The notes: generated from the letters alone by a model not told the origin. Numbered from the stretch's first letter, positions 45,585 through 54,982 are shown. The stretch: 64,000 nt of DNA from Candidatus Bandiella numerosa (GCF_029981845.1 NZ_CP104164.1:1364001-1428000); one strand, 5' to 3'. A program made the numbers and translations.

Positions 45585-45872
45585 CTATTTTTGTGATTTT
45601 GTAGATTCAATTTCTTTTCTCACCGCCAGTGGAAGATCATTTTTTACAATTTTGTAGGCAAATTTTTCTACTAAACTAAAATCATCATACTTTTTGTCTT
45701 CATCAATTTTAATTGTATATTTTGTCCTTCCATCATCAGACCTAACTTTAGGCATTTCTTCCTGCTCAATATATTTTGGTTTATTTTTATATTCAGTATA
45801 TTTTTGCAAAAGAAGATAAGCAATTAATGCCCAGGATAAATACGTAATAATTTTACTCTTATATGTTATCAT
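45585..45872 (-). CDS. Small single-pass membrane protein of unknown function
   Basis: 95 residues: one hydrophobic helix (about 10-24, ITYLSWALIAYLLL), then a highly charged soluble tail (KPKYIEQEEMPKVRSDDG, YTIKIDEDKKYDDF). I do not recognise a family. It sits 23 bases upstream of the RND permease on the same strand, so a role with the pump is possible, but it is too short to be a membrane-fusion adaptor. Confidence 0.6.
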   Translation of the reverse strand: MITYKSKIITYLSWALIAYLLLQKYTEYKNKPKYIEQEEMPKVRSDDGRTKYTIKIDEDKKYDDFSLVEKFAYKIVKNDLPLAVRKEIESTKSQK

Positions 45873-45944
45873 TTATCGCACTATTATTTACTTACAACAT
45901 GATAGACTTTTTACATCAAAAAAACAACTTCAACTAATTCGAGG

Positions 45945-46565
45945 TCAATAATTTCCTATAAAATTCATTACTATACAAACTGTAATAGGTATAGTCATAT
46001 TATCATTGATTTTAGAATTTTTTGAATATAATTCAACAATTGTAGCTATAAGCGATGCAAAAAATGCAGCTATTAAAAAATTTATATCCAAATTGTAGAT
46101 TCTTGCAATCACTAGACTTAAGATGCAGGAGGTGGCAAAAAAAGCCATACTACCTTCAAAACTTTTTCCATTTATTTTTGTTCTACCATATAAAATACCA
46201 ATTAAAGCAGCCATAGTATCTGATAATATTAAAATAGAAATTGCGAGGTTAAAAACATGCTTTGATGATATAAACAAACATATACTCATACCAATTAAAG
46301 CAAAAGTTAATGCTGAATAATTTTCCTTTTCATGATCTCTATATATTTGTGCGAGGCCTATTTTCTTAAAAAATTTATGCTCTAGTAAATCGAATTTTAT
46401 TCTTAATTTATCAATTATAAAAGAAATTGCCAAAAGGAATAAACTGATTATTGTGATTGTCTCTTTATCATAATAATGATAAATTACTGGAAATATTAGG
46501 CCAATTAGATGGATACTTTTTCTATAAATTTCAATCGATAGAGACGAGCTGTTTTTATGTTTCAT
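45945..46565 (-). CDS. Diacylglycerol/polyprenol kinase family protein (SEC59/DGK1-like)
   Basis: A 206-residue membrane protein with six or seven helices. EIYRKSIHLIGL at the N-terminus, SDTMAALIGILYGRTKINGKS-like segment (SDTMAALIGILYGR, then KSFEGSMAFF) and a late NDNMTIPI match the CTP-dependent dolichol/phytol/diacylglycerol kinase family. It probably phosphorylates a lipid alcohol such as undecaprenol, phytol or diacylglycerol; substrate not deducible. It is divergent from the next gene with only 15 bases between starts. Confidence 0.82.
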   Translation of the reverse strand: MKHKNSSSLSIEIYRKSIHLIGLIFPVIYHYYDKETITIISLFLLAISFIIDKLRIKFDLLEHKFFKKIGLAQIYRDHEKENYSALTFALIGMSICLFISSKHVFNLAISILILSDTMAALIGILYGRTKINGKSFEGSMAFFATSCILSLVIARIYNLDINFLIAAFFASLIATIVELYSKNSKINDNMTIPITVCIVMNFIGNY

Positions 46566-46580
46566 TTATTTAAATAGATT

Positions 46581-47030
46581 ATGTTTACTGTCGTGTCAGT
46601 TTTATTCATGTTAAGCTTCATACCTTTTGTGGTGCTAATATTATTCATAATTATCAGAAAAATAAATAAAAAAAATTTTAATAAGCGTCTGAAAAACATA
46701 CAAGAGAATTCACCATATAGAAAGAGCCAAAATAACATAAAGCCTACAAATGACTTTTTATTTTTAGAAAAAGAGGAGCCTAATTTGAACAAAGAATATG
46801 CACTTGAACGAGTTGAAAAAATTCATACAAAAGAGCACGATAGAGAAGAAGGGAAAATAGTTGGCGTTGTTGAACCAAAAGGTTTTTGGTCTAAGTTTAT
46901 TATGAATCAAAAATTAGGATTTATATTTGCAAGGGTAGCAGCTAGTGAAAACAAAGGTGAGGGTTTTTGGACAAACCTAATAAAAGCTCAAGATATATCT
47001 CAAGGCAAAGATAAGGGCAAGGGAAGGTAA
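46581..47030 (+). CDS. Bitopic membrane protein of unknown function
   Basis: 149 residues: an N-terminal hydrophobic anchor (about 2-25), a basic segment (RKINKKNFNKRLKN), a charged middle, and a glycine/lysine-rich end (SQGKDKGKGR). The segment KGFWSKFIMNQKLGFIFARV followed by EGFWTNLIKAQ shows a short internal GFW repeat. No family recognised. It starts only 15 bases from the divergent polyprenol-kinase-like gene and converges on pdxT with a 15-base gap. Confidence 0.6.
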   Translation: MFTVVSVLFMLSFIPFVVLILFIIIRKINKKNFNKRLKNIQENSPYRKSQNNIKPTNDFLFLEKEEPNLNKEYALERVEKIHTKEHDREEGKIVGVVEPKGFWSKFIMNQKLGFIFARVAASENKGEGFWTNLIKAQDISQGKDKGKGR

Positions 47031-47045
47031 AGCTTATTACTTAAT

Positions 47046-47591
47046 TTAGGCAAATATTTTAACAATTGGATTGTTATTATCCAATTTACCTAATTCCGGG
47101 TGAAAAGTTGTGCAATAAACATTTTGCTGCTTGATAAAAATAGGGTTACCATTGAATGTGTCTAAAATTTCTACTTTTTTGCCACAATTTACTATAGCAG
47201 GAGCACGTATCATAAATGCTTCTTTATCAGAATCAGTCTTTATCAATTTGCTGTTAATTTGCCTTCCATAAAAATTTCTCTCTATATCTATATCTATGAA
47301 TTCAAATCCATTCACTCTTATAGATTTATACTTGGAAAGCAATATTGCTCCAGCACAAGTGCCAAGTATAGGCTTTTTAGTTAGGAAAAATTCATGAATT
47401 TTTTTGTTTAACTGATTATTGATACAGTAATCATACTGTACAGAGCTCTCCCCTCCTGGGAGAATAATACCATCTGATTTCGAAAAATCAGTATCTGCGA
47501 AAATCCTTAAAGTTTTATAGCCAAGTGTTTCCAAAGCTTTCACAAATAAATGTCCAGCACCTTGATAAGCAAATACACCTATTGTTTTCAT
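47046..47591 (-). CDS. pdxT: Pyridoxal 5'-phosphate synthase glutaminase subunit PdxT
   Basis: A class I glutaminase that feeds ammonia to PdxS for PLP synthesis. IGVFAYQGAGHLFVKAL, LPGGESSVQYDY (the PGGEST motif as GGESS), GTCAGAILLSK with the nucleophile Cys, and FHPELGKLDN with the catalytic His-Glu are all present. 181 residues, near normal. It overlaps the end of pdxS by 4 bases (ATGA), ensuring matched production of the two subunits. Confidence 0.93.
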   Translation of the reverse strand: MKTIGVFAYQGAGHLFVKALETLGYKTLRIFADTDFSKSDGIILPGGESSVQYDYCINNQLNKKIHEFFLTKKPILGTCAGAILLSKYKSIRVNGFEFIDIDIERNFYGRQINSKLIKTDSDKEAFMIRAPAIVNCGKKVEILDTFNGNPIFIKQQNVYCTTFHPELGKLDNNNPIVKIFA

Positions 47592-48400
47592 TTCATAGAT
47601 TCTCCAAGATCCTCTGATATTTCGGCTAGTTTTTTAGGATCTTTCCAATGATTAACGGCTTCAACAATAGCTCTTGCTCTTTTTGCCGGGTCCTCACTTA
47701 GAAAGATGCCACTTCCCACAAATATAGATTCAGAACCCAATTCCATACATAGAGCTGCATCTGCTGGAGTAACTATCCCACCTGCTGCAAAAAAAGGAAC
47801 TGGTAGCTTTTGATCGATACGTACTTTGTCTAATAAAGAATTTTGAATTCTCATTTCTTGGGCTTTTATCTTGATTTGAGAAGAATCCAAGCCCTTTAAA
47901 TTATAAATCTCTCTCCTAACAGCTTTCAAATGATACACTGCTTCAGCAATATTTCCTGTTCCTGCTTGCCCCTTACACCTAATTAACGCAGCTCCTTCCT
48001 CAATTCTTCTAAGAGCCTCTGCCAAATCACGACAGCCACAAACGAAAGGAACATTAAATTTGGTCTTGTCTATATGATCTTCTTTATCAGCAATAGTTAA
48101 AACCTCGCTTTCGTCAATACAATCAACTTCTAGAGCTTCAAGAATTTTTGCTTCACTAAGATGCCCTATACGGCACTTAGCCATAACTGGTATTGAAACG
48201 GCTTCTTGAATCTTTTTGATCATCGAAGGATCGCTAGCTCTTGCTATTCCACCATCTCTAATAATTATTGCCGGCACTCTTTCAAGAGCCATAACCGCTG
48301 TAGCACCTGCGTCTTCCGCAATTCTCGCCTGCTCAACGTTCATTACGTCCATTATCACTCCACCACAAAGCATATTTGTAAAGGCTATCTTCGGATCCAT
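47588..48400 (-). CDS. pdxS: Pyridoxal 5'-phosphate synthase subunit PdxS
   Basis: A TIM-barrel synthase that builds PLP from ribose-5-phosphate, glyceraldehyde-3-phosphate and ammonia. Highly conserved blocks: CGGVIMDVMNVEQARIAEDA (catalytic Asp), ALERVPA, IPVMAKCRIGH (Schiff-base Lys), DESEVLT and RCKGQAGTGN (second Lys). 270 residues against about 290, with a shorter N-terminus than usual. This deoxyxylulose-independent route is unusual for a rickettsial-type genome, where pdxJ or no pathway is more common. First gene of pdxS-pdxT. Confidence 0.95.
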   Translation of the reverse strand: MDPKIAFTNMLCGGVIMDVMNVEQARIAEDAGATAVMALERVPAIIIRDGGIARASDPSMIKKIQEAVSIPVMAKCRIGHLSEAKILEALEVDCIDESEVLTIADKEDHIDKTKFNVPFVCGCRDLAEALRRIEEGAALIRCKGQAGTGNIAEAVYHLKAVRREIYNLKGLDSSQIKIKAQEMRIQNSLLDKVRIDQKLPVPFFAAGGIVTPADAALCMELGSESIFVGSGIFLSEDPAKRARAIVEAVNHWKDPKKLAEISEDLGESMK

Positions 48401-48559
48401 TTTTTAAAATCAATGCATACATTATTGCAATGTAATTTAACAACATATCTCCCGATATTCAAGGTATATTTGTATTAATTTTTTTGATAAATAAAAAACA
48501 ATCTTTACATAAGATGAATCATATAATAGCTTATTACTAAAATAGCAAATGTGTGCAAA

Positions 48560-49765
48560 ATGAAAAGATTTTTAGGTTTGGTACTTTTGTCAGTACTTAT
48601 TGGATGTAACACTATTGAAAGCAAAATTGATAACTTTTTCGATAAAAAATCAAGCGAGAATCCTAAACTTGTGGCTCTACCTTCGAAAAATCCATTAGAG
48701 GTTAAGATTGCTGTTTTTCTACCTCTATCTGGCAAATATCAGCGTCTAGGTCAAAGTATTTTAGACTCTATGCAATTAGCCATTTATGAGCTTGGTGCTG
48801 ATAATATAACCTATAGAGCAATTGATTTAGGCAGTGATTCTGTTAGCGCTGAAAAAGCAATGGATACTGTCAATCTCGACGATATAGATATAATTCTTGG
48901 ACCAATATTTAAGGATCAAGCAGAAATTGTTTACAAGCAAGCCAAAAAGAACAACCTCTTGATGATCACTTATTCTAATGATTTAGATTTGATGAACATA
49001 CAAGGTCTTTATATATTTGACATAATTCCTAACCAACAAATCAAAAAAGTAGTTCAATATGCAAGTAGTAAACAGTATTCTAACATTTATTCAGTTGCAC
49101 CTAAAAATAAATATGGGGATTTTGTTGAAAAAACATTATTAGAAAATAGAGGAGCAGACCATTATAATGTTAAAAAGGTTTCACTTTATACTGCTTCGAA
49201 TTTGCCAGTTGTAAAAAGGTTCACTTTAAGCGATGCTATACTAAGCACAAAAAGCTCTATAAAATATGATGTTTCTAATAAACTACCAGGATTTGGTCAC
49301 CCCGCAATTCTTCTTCCAGAACAAAATAATAATTTAGTTAACGTAATTAATCAGTTACAATTTTTGCACAGTAGTAGCGATTCTAAATACAAAGTTTTGG
49401 GAATTGGGGATTGGAGTCAATATTCACTTGCACAAAACATCATCACCAGAAAAGCTTGGGTAGCTGATGTACCTCACAAACTACTTTCTGAATTTGAATC
49501 TCGTTTCCAGGATAATTATAAATATGCCCCTCCTAGAATCGCAGCAATTTCTTATGATTCGATAATGTTAATCTCGGCTATTATTAAAAAAGCAAATAAT
49601 GGAATAATCTTAAAATTTGAGGACCTTGAAAGAACCGATGGTTATCAAGGTATGACTGGTGCATTTAGATTAAAATCAAATGGGGTTAATGATAGACTCT
49701 TTGCTGTATATGAATATGAAAGGGGAGCTATGAAAGAAATTTTGGCTGCAGATAGTGGATTTTAA
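48560..49765 (+). CDS. Penicillin-binding-protein-activator-like lipoprotein (type 1 periplasmic binding fold)
   Basis: It begins with a lipoprotein signal (KRFLGLVLLSVLIGCN, lipobox Cys near residue 17). After a charged spacer comes a Leu/Ile/Val-binding-protein fold: KIAVFLPLSGKYQRLGQSI, DIILGPIFKDQAEIVY, and YDSIMLISAI near the end. This matches the LpoA-like group of outer-membrane lipoproteins that stimulate a peptidoglycan polymerase in proteobacteria. 402 residues from ATG 48560; the GTG nine bases earlier is less likely. It is divergent from pdxS. The target PBP is not in the window. Confidence 0.82.
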   Translation: MKRFLGLVLLSVLIGCNTIESKIDNFFDKKSSENPKLVALPSKNPLEVKIAVFLPLSGKYQRLGQSILDSMQLAIYELGADNITYRAIDLGSDSVSAEKAMDTVNLDDIDIILGPIFKDQAEIVYKQAKKNNLLMITYSNDLDLMNIQGLYIFDIIPNQQIKKVVQYASSKQYSNIYSVAPKNKYGDFVEKTLLENRGADHYNVKKVSLYTASNLPVVKRFTLSDAILSTKSSIKYDVSNKLPGFGHPAILLPEQNNNLVNVINQLQFLHSSSDSKYKVLGIGDWSQYSLAQNIITRKAWVADVPHKLLSEFESRFQDNYKYAPPRIAAISYDSIMLISAIIKKANNGIILKFEDLERTDGYQGMTGAFRLKSNGVNDRLFAVYEYERGAMKEILAADSGF

Positions 49766-49791
49766 TATTAGATTCTATATTAATATTATTA

Positions 49792-50394
49792 CTACTTGCT
49801 CAACTCTTTAGCCATACCCTGTTTTAGTTGGCCTTGATTAGAATGATATAGATTCAAAAATTTTTCGTATTGCTCACTTAATATTAGATTGAAATTTTCA
49901 GCTAAGAACTTAAGTATGGCATTAACTTGGTAAAATTCACTCTCATCAAATTTGTTTAATACATAATTAGTAACCATAGAGGCTAAAGCTGGCCTACCGA
50001 TGCCAATTTTTATTTTATTATAATTTTTGCCAACATGTGAATCTATGGACTTTAAACCATTATGACCCGCATCTCTACCACCAATTTTTATTTTAATTTT
50101 ACCTACTGCCAAATCTAAATCATCGAAAATAATGCATATATCTCTCAAAGATATTTTATAAAAATTCACAATTTTACTAACAGGAATTCCTGAATTATTC
50201 ATAAATGTCATAGGCAGAAAAAATATAACATCTTGATTAAAAATTGTAGCCTTTGCTATCTTTCCATCAAATTTATCTTGAAATTCTGAGATTTTGAATT
50301 TCTCTGCAAGCGCCTCTATTGCATTAAATCCTAAATTATGCCTTGTTTCTTTATATTTAAAACCAGGATTACCTAACCCTATTATTAATTTCAT
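49792..50394 (-). CDS. pth: Peptidyl-tRNA hydrolase
   Basis: Releases tRNA from peptidyl-tRNA that has dropped off ribosomes. LIIGLGNPGFKYKETRHNLGF holds the catalytic His and Asn, with FLPMTFMNNSG, DDLDLAVGKIKIK and RDAGHNGLKSI following. 200 residues, normal. Its start overlaps the end of radC by 4 bases. Confidence 0.96.
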   Translation of the reverse strand: MKLIIGLGNPGFKYKETRHNLGFNAIEALAEKFKISEFQDKFDGKIAKATIFNQDVIFFLPMTFMNNSGIPVSKIVNFYKISLRDICIIFDDLDLAVGKIKIKIGGRDAGHNGLKSIDSHVGKNYNKIKIGIGRPALASMVTNYVLNKFDESEFYQVNAILKFLAENFNLILSEQYEKFLNLYHSNQGQLKQGMAKELSK

Positions 50395-51086
50395 TCTGAA
50401 TTAATCAAATTATTTGTTTTAAATGAAAAATAATCGTTGTGCGAAACTATTATGTGATCATGCACAATAATATTTACAGCCTTTAAAGCTGTTACAATCT
50501 TATTCGTAATCTCTATATCTTGTTTGGATGGAGATATATCTCCACTTGGATGATTATGTACCAGAATAACCGCAGATGCGAAATGCGTTAATGCATTTTT
50601 CACAATCTCTCTTGGATGTATAGCTATTCTATCAACAGTACCAGAATCAATCATTTGTTCGTGTATTAACATATTTTTTGAATTTAAGTATAGTATCTTG
50701 AAATGTTCAATTTTTTGAAATCCCATAGTTAAATTACAATAATTTATAACAGAACTCCAATTGTTAAGTATATGAAATTTTTTATTTGAGTCATTAGGTA
50801 TATGCAAACGACTAAATAAATCTTTTAATAGTTTAAAATATATCTCAGCTGATTTCCCTAAACCTTTTACTCTATTTAGCTGACTATATTCGGCATTGAT
50901 TACTCCAGCTAAACTTCCAAATTCCTTCAATAGTGATTTCGCCACCAGCTTTGTATCTTTAATTAATATAACATTAAATAACAACATTTCTAATATCTCA
51001 TAATCCGGCAAAGTTCTTATCGGCGATTTATAAAATCTATCTTTTAACCTCTTTCTGTGTCCATGTTTATTCTCAATTCCTTCCAT
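50391..51086 (-). CDS. radC: RadC-family JAB/MPN-domain protein
   Basis: N-terminal helix-hairpin-helix region (LKDRFYKSPIRTLPDYEILEMLL, AEYSQLNRVKGLG) and a C-terminal JAB metalloprotease-like domain: FKILYLNSKNMLIHEQ, GTVDRIAIHPREI and the metal site HNHPSGDISPSKQD. RadC is widespread; its biochemical role is unsettled. About 231 residues from ATG 51086. It overlaps pth by 4 bases. Confidence 0.93.
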   Translation of the reverse strand: MEGIENKHGHRKRLKDRFYKSPIRTLPDYEILEMLLFNVILIKDTKLVAKSLLKEFGSLAGVINAEYSQLNRVKGLGKSAEIYFKLLKDLFSRLHIPNDSNKKFHILNNWSSVINYCNLTMGFQKIEHFKILYLNSKNMLIHEQMIDSGTVDRIAIHPREIVKNALTHFASAVILVHNHPSGDISPSKQDIEITNKIVTALKAVNIIVHDHIIVSHNDYFSFKTNNLINSE

Positions 51087-51165
51087 TATCAATCATTACC
51101 TTCCCATAAATTGATATACTTGCTTTTACTTATACTCAATTAATCTTTATTAATCTCGTTTTATT

Positions 51166-51288
51166 TTATTCTCTTAGTACTAGTTCAAGCAACTTATTTG
51201 TATAATCAACATAATCCTGATTAATTTTTATACTCAGAAATTCAATTTCTAAATTTTTTGCAACAACATATTTAGAACCAGATTCAGC
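51166..51288 (-). other. In-frame, coding-like tail directly after the pccB stop codon
   Basis: The frame of pccB continues past its TAA for exactly 40 sense codons to the next stop (51166-51168). The translation looks protein-like (AESGSKYVVAKNLEIEF, then DYVDYTNKLLELVLRE) and not random AT-rich noise. No ATG, GTG or well-placed TTG starts it. The pccB product already ends in the usual ...KHDNMPL. It could be the remnant of a lost neighbouring gene, a readthrough extension, or chance. Confidence 0.3.
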
Positions 51289-52797
51289 TTATAATGGCAT
51301 ATTATCATGCTTTCTCCATGGTTTTTCAACTTTTTTATTTTCAAGCATTGCTAAATATTTACATATTCTCCATCTAGTTCGGTGAGGTTTTATAATATCG
51401 TCTAAATAACCACGTGACGCCGCAACAAGTGGTGATGCAAATTTTTCTTCATACTCATCCACCGTCACCCCCTTTAGTATTTTTACCGCCCCCTTTGCTC
51501 CCATAACTGCAATCTCTGTATCAGGCCAAGCCAAATTAATGTCACCTCCTAAATGCTTTGAACTCATAACTATATAAGCCCCTCCATAAGACTTTCTCGC
51601 AATAAGGCTAATTTTTGGAACCGTAGCTTCAGCATAAGCATATAATAATTTTGCACCGTGCTTAATAATTCCTTTGTGCTCTTGATCAGTCCCTGGTAAA
51701 AAACCTGGTACATCAATGAATGATACTATAGGTATGCCGAAAGCATCACAAAACCTTATAAACCTCGCAGCTTTTATAGATGCATTGATATCTAAACAAC
51801 CCGCAATTTCCATGGGTTGATTTGCTATAATACCTACAGGTCGCCCTTCAAATCTTGCAAATCCGACCATAATATTTTTTGCATAATTTTCTTTTATCTC
51901 AAAATAATCACCCTCATCAACTACTTTTTCAATGAGTTGCTTCATATCATAAGGTTTAGTATTATCTTTTGGCACTAAAGTTTCCAAGGACATCTCAATC
52001 CTATCTGCAGGATCGTTTGTTTTATAGGTTGGTAGCTCCGCTACATTTGAAGATGGCAAGAAATCGAAAAGCCTTCTTACCATTTGCAGACACTCTATAT
52101 CATTTTCTGCTACATAATCAATGACACCACTTTTATTCATATGAACCTGCGCTCCACCAAGCTCATCATGGGTTACATCCTCATGTGTGGCAGTTTTTAC
52201 TATGTCTGGTCCCGTCAAATACATGTATGAGGTCTGATTAACCATAAATATAAAGTCTGTTAATGCTGGAGAATATACCGCCCCCCCGGCACATGGTCCC
52301 ATTATTATTGAAATTTGAGGTATCACTCCGGAAGAATCTACATTCCTTTGAAAAATTTCTCCGTATCCTTTCAGAGAATCTACACCTTCTTGTATTCTTG
52401 CTCCGCCTGAATCGTTTATCCCAATAATAGGAGCCTTCAGTTTCAAAGCTAAATCTTGTATCTTAGTAATTTTTTTTGCATGCATTTCACCTAATGAACC
52501 ACCTATAACAGTAAAATCTTGACTATATACAAAAACCATTCTCCCATTAATAGTACCATGTCCAATCACAACACCGTCCCCTGGAAAAATTTTATCTTGC
52601 ATACCAAAATTTTGGCACCTATGTTCAATAAAAGCATCCATTTCCTCAAATGAATCTGGGTCTAACAAAATTTCTATTCTCTCCCTGGCAGTTAATTTGC
52701 CAGATTGATGCTGTTTGTCTATCCTCTCTTGTCCGCCACCTAATCTTACCGCTTGTATTTTTTCATTTATTTTCTCGTTAATTTTTTTATGTTGCAT
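51289..52797 (-). CDS. pccB: Propionyl-CoA carboxylase beta subunit (acyl-CoA carboxyltransferase)
   Basis: The carboxyltransferase half of propionyl-CoA carboxylase, forming methylmalonyl-CoA. GKLTARERIEILLDPDSFEE, VYSQDFTVIGGSLGEMHAKK, NDSGGARIQEGVDSL, MGPCAGGAVYSPALTDF and IARKSYGGAYIVMSSKHLGGD are all typical. I chose ATG 52797 (about 502 residues, beginning MQHKKINEKI) because the upstream 19 residues of the longer frame do not resemble the family. The biotin-carboxylase subunit pccA is not in the window. It is divergent from argS. Confidence 0.94.
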   Translation of the reverse strand: MQHKKINEKINEKIQAVRLGGGQERIDKQHQSGKLTARERIEILLDPDSFEEMDAFIEHRCQNFGMQDKIFPGDGVVIGHGTINGRMVFVYSQDFTVIGGSLGEMHAKKITKIQDLALKLKAPIIGINDSGGARIQEGVDSLKGYGEIFQRNVDSSGVIPQISIIMGPCAGGAVYSPALTDFIFMVNQTSYMYLTGPDIVKTATHEDVTHDELGGAQVHMNKSGVIDYVAENDIECLQMVRRLFDFLPSSNVAELPTYKTNDPADRIEMSLETLVPKDNTKPYDMKQLIEKVVDEGDYFEIKENYAKNIMVGFARFEGRPVGIIANQPMEIAGCLDINASIKAARFIRFCDAFGIPIVSFIDVPGFLPGTDQEHKGIIKHGAKLLYAYAEATVPKISLIARKSYGGAYIVMSSKHLGGDINLAWPDTEIAVMGAKGAVKILKGVTVDEYEEKFASPLVAASRGYLDDIIKPHRTRWRICKYLAMLENKKVEKPWRKHDNMPL

Positions 52798-52847
52798 AAC
52801 TCTGCCATATATTAATATTGTGCATATACTAATAAAAAAATAATTCT

Positions 52848-52877
52848 TTGACAATGTTTTGAAAATTATCGTATAAC
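52848..52877 (+). promoter_or_regulatory. Candidate sigma-70 promoter for argS
   Basis: TTGACA (52848-52853), 18 bp, TATAAC (52872-52877). Both hexamers are near consensus. Transcription would start about 65 bases before the argS ATG (52951), in the gap divergent to pccB. Confidence 0.55.
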
Positions 52878-52950
52878 AAATAGCTATTAAATATGTGGCT
52901 TCACTATATTTTTGAGCTTCAAGTGATACAAAATTAATTAACCTTTTTTA

Positions 52951-54669
52951 ATGAATATATTTACGCATTTTAGAAATATACTGTTTACTGATATTGAATC
53001 TATTTATCCAAAAACTATAGAAAGTGATGATGTTAAAGTTGAATTTCCAAATAATCCTGAATACGGAGATTTATCATCTAACATTGGAATAATTATTGCT
53101 AAAAAAATAAAAGCCAATCCTAAAGATATTGCTGAAAAAATATTGAAGGTCATTAGCAAAAATGAATATATAGATGAAGTCACAATTGCAGGAGCTGGAT
53201 TTTTAAATATTAAAGTAAAAAAAAGCTTTTGGTATTTATTTTTAAAGCAATTAGTGAATAGTGGCCATGATTACCCTAAAATAAATGTTGGCAAAGGTGA
53301 AAAAGTAAATATAGAGTTTGTTTCTTCCAATCCAACAGGTCCACTTCATTTAGGACATGCTAAGGGAGCAGTTTTTGGTGATGTGATTGCAAATTTACTT
53401 TTAAAATGTGGTTACGATATTACAAAAGAGTTTTACATTAATGACGCAGGCAATCAGATTAATAATTTAACAAAATCATTAAAAATTAGATATAAACAAT
53501 TGCTTGGAGAAAAAATAGAATTAGAGGAAAATTGCTACCCTGGGGAATATCTCATAGAATTAGCAAAAAATTTACATGAAGAAATTAGAGATGATACAAA
53601 TAAACTAAATGATGAAAATTTTTTAAATAATTTTGCTGTTGAAAAAATATTAGAAATTATTAAAAATGAACTCCATCATCTTGGTGTCTATCATGATAAT
53701 TTTGTTTCTGAAAAACAATTGATACTACAGAATAAAGTTAAACATTGCATAGATTTTTTAAAGGAAAAAAATTTGCTCTACCAAGGTATGCTGGAAAAAC
53801 CAAAGGGGGAATCAAGCGATGATTGGGAGCCAAAAGAACAAACCTTGTTTAGATCAACAAATTACGGCGATGATATTGATAGAGCTGTAGTAAAATCTAA
53901 TGGGGAATACACATATTTTGCATCTGACATAGCTTACCACCTTGATAAAATTGAACGAGGATTTAATAACATGGTGTTATTACTTGGAGCTGATCACATA
54001 GGCTATAAAAAAAGATTAGTAAGTTCTGTAAATGCTTTAAGCGATGGAGAAGCTAAATTGGATGTTAAAATTTGTCAATTAGTGAAGCTCTTAAGGGATG
54101 GCAAACAAATAAAAATGTCCAAACGTTCAGGAAATTTTATTTCTTTAGAAGAAATATTGGATGAAATTGGTAAGGATGCCTTAAGATTTGCAATCCTGTC
54201 TAAAAGTTCAGATACGGTACTAGAAGTAGATGTCGAAAAGCTTAAGCAACAAACTAAAGATAACCCCGTCTTTTATGTGCAATACGCATCTGCTAGAGCA
54301 AATTCTATTTTAAAAAAAGCTAAAGAAATGCAAATTAATATAGAGAATCTTGTTAAAGAAGAAGTTGATCTATCACTACTTGATAGTGAATATGATTTTA
54401 ACTTAATTAAGATGTTAGCACTATACCCAAAAATACTAACTTCTTGCCTAAATACTCTAGACCCCCATAAAATTACCTATTATTTATACGATCTAGCATG
54501 TAAATTTCACCAAATATGGAGCAAAGGCACTAAAGAAGAAAATATAAAATTCATAAACAAGGACAATGTTGAATTAACAAAAGCACGCATTTTATTAGTT
54601 CATGCCACTACATTAGTTATCACCTCAGGATTAAAAATCTTAGGAATTAAGGCAGTGGAACAAATGTAA
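52951..54669 (+). CDS. argS: Arginyl-tRNA synthetase
   Basis: Class I synthetase charging tRNA-Arg. An N-terminal tRNA D-loop-binding domain (1-110), then SSNPTGPLHLGHAKGAVFGD with the HIGH motif as HLGH, the KMSKS loop as KMSKRSGNF, and a DALR anticodon-binding domain at the C-terminus ending LKILGIKAVEQM. 572 residues is normal. A good TTGACA/TATAAC pair is upstream. Its 3' end lies 11 bases from the edge of the IS5-type transposase remnant. Confidence 0.96.
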   Translation: MNIFTHFRNILFTDIESIYPKTIESDDVKVEFPNNPEYGDLSSNIGIIIAKKIKANPKDIAEKILKVISKNEYIDEVTIAGAGFLNIKVKKSFWYLFLKQLVNSGHDYPKINVGKGEKVNIEFVSSNPTGPLHLGHAKGAVFGDVIANLLLKCGYDITKEFYINDAGNQINNLTKSLKIRYKQLLGEKIELEENCYPGEYLIELAKNLHEEIRDDTNKLNDENFLNNFAVEKILEIIKNELHHLGVYHDNFVSEKQLILQNKVKHCIDFLKEKNLLYQGMLEKPKGESSDDWEPKEQTLFRSTNYGDDIDRAVVKSNGEYTYFASDIAYHLDKIERGFNNMVLLLGADHIGYKKRLVSSVNALSDGEAKLDVKICQLVKLLRDGKQIKMSKRSGNFISLEEILDEIGKDALRFAILSKSSDTVLEVDVEKLKQQTKDNPVFYVQYASARANSILKKAKEMQINIENLVKEEVDLSLLDSEYDFNLIKMLALYPKILTSCLNTLDPHKITYYLYDLACKFHQIWSKGTKEENIKFINKDNVELTKARILLVHATTLVITSGLKILGIKAVEQM

Positions 54670-54680
54670 TATGAAATAAT

Positions 54681-54982
54681 TCACATACCTCTTTTTGACT
54701 TTGTTCGAGATAGCCTATTGTCTACCTCACATCCAAACAACCTATATATCGTACATATGAAAATTATGTATTCTTCATTATAATATTTACTTCTTCCTGA
54801 TACTCCATATTTGTAACTATTTTCATTGATAAATATTTCTTTTAGATCTCCAGCTGGTAGATGCAAGCTTATCTTCTCTCTTTTTTTTAGACTCTCGTTA
54901 TAGTCACTATTATTTAGGACTTTATATTTGTTTTTGTTTGGCTTTTATCGGGATTGTTTTTTAATCTTTCTTTATACGACAT
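54681..54982 (-). pseudogene. IS5-type (IS1031-like) transposase N-terminal remnant, frameshifted and truncated
   Basis: From an ATG at 54982 preceded by GGGGAAAGAAA, one frame gives MSYKERLKNNPDKSQTK and soon stops. A second frame then carries NKYKVLNNSDYNESLKKR, SLHLPAGDLKEIF and GRSKYYNEEYIIFICTIYR before a stop at 54681. The order (YKVxNxxxYNxSLxxR, then GRxxxYxxxxI) matches the start of IS5/IS1031-group transposases; the catalytic DDE part is missing. The remnant abuts argS. Terminal inverted repeats could not be identified. Confidence 0.6.

Noticed and set aside
45585..45872. Idea that the 95-residue protein is the RND pump's membrane-fusion adaptor
   Set aside because: Adaptors have 350-400 residues with lipoyl and beta-barrel domains; this protein has only one helix and a short charged tail.
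46562..46792. 76-codon minus-strand frame beside the polyprenol-kinase-like gene
   Set aside because: Antisense to the start of the bitopic membrane protein gene at 46581, which has a more plausible protein sequence.
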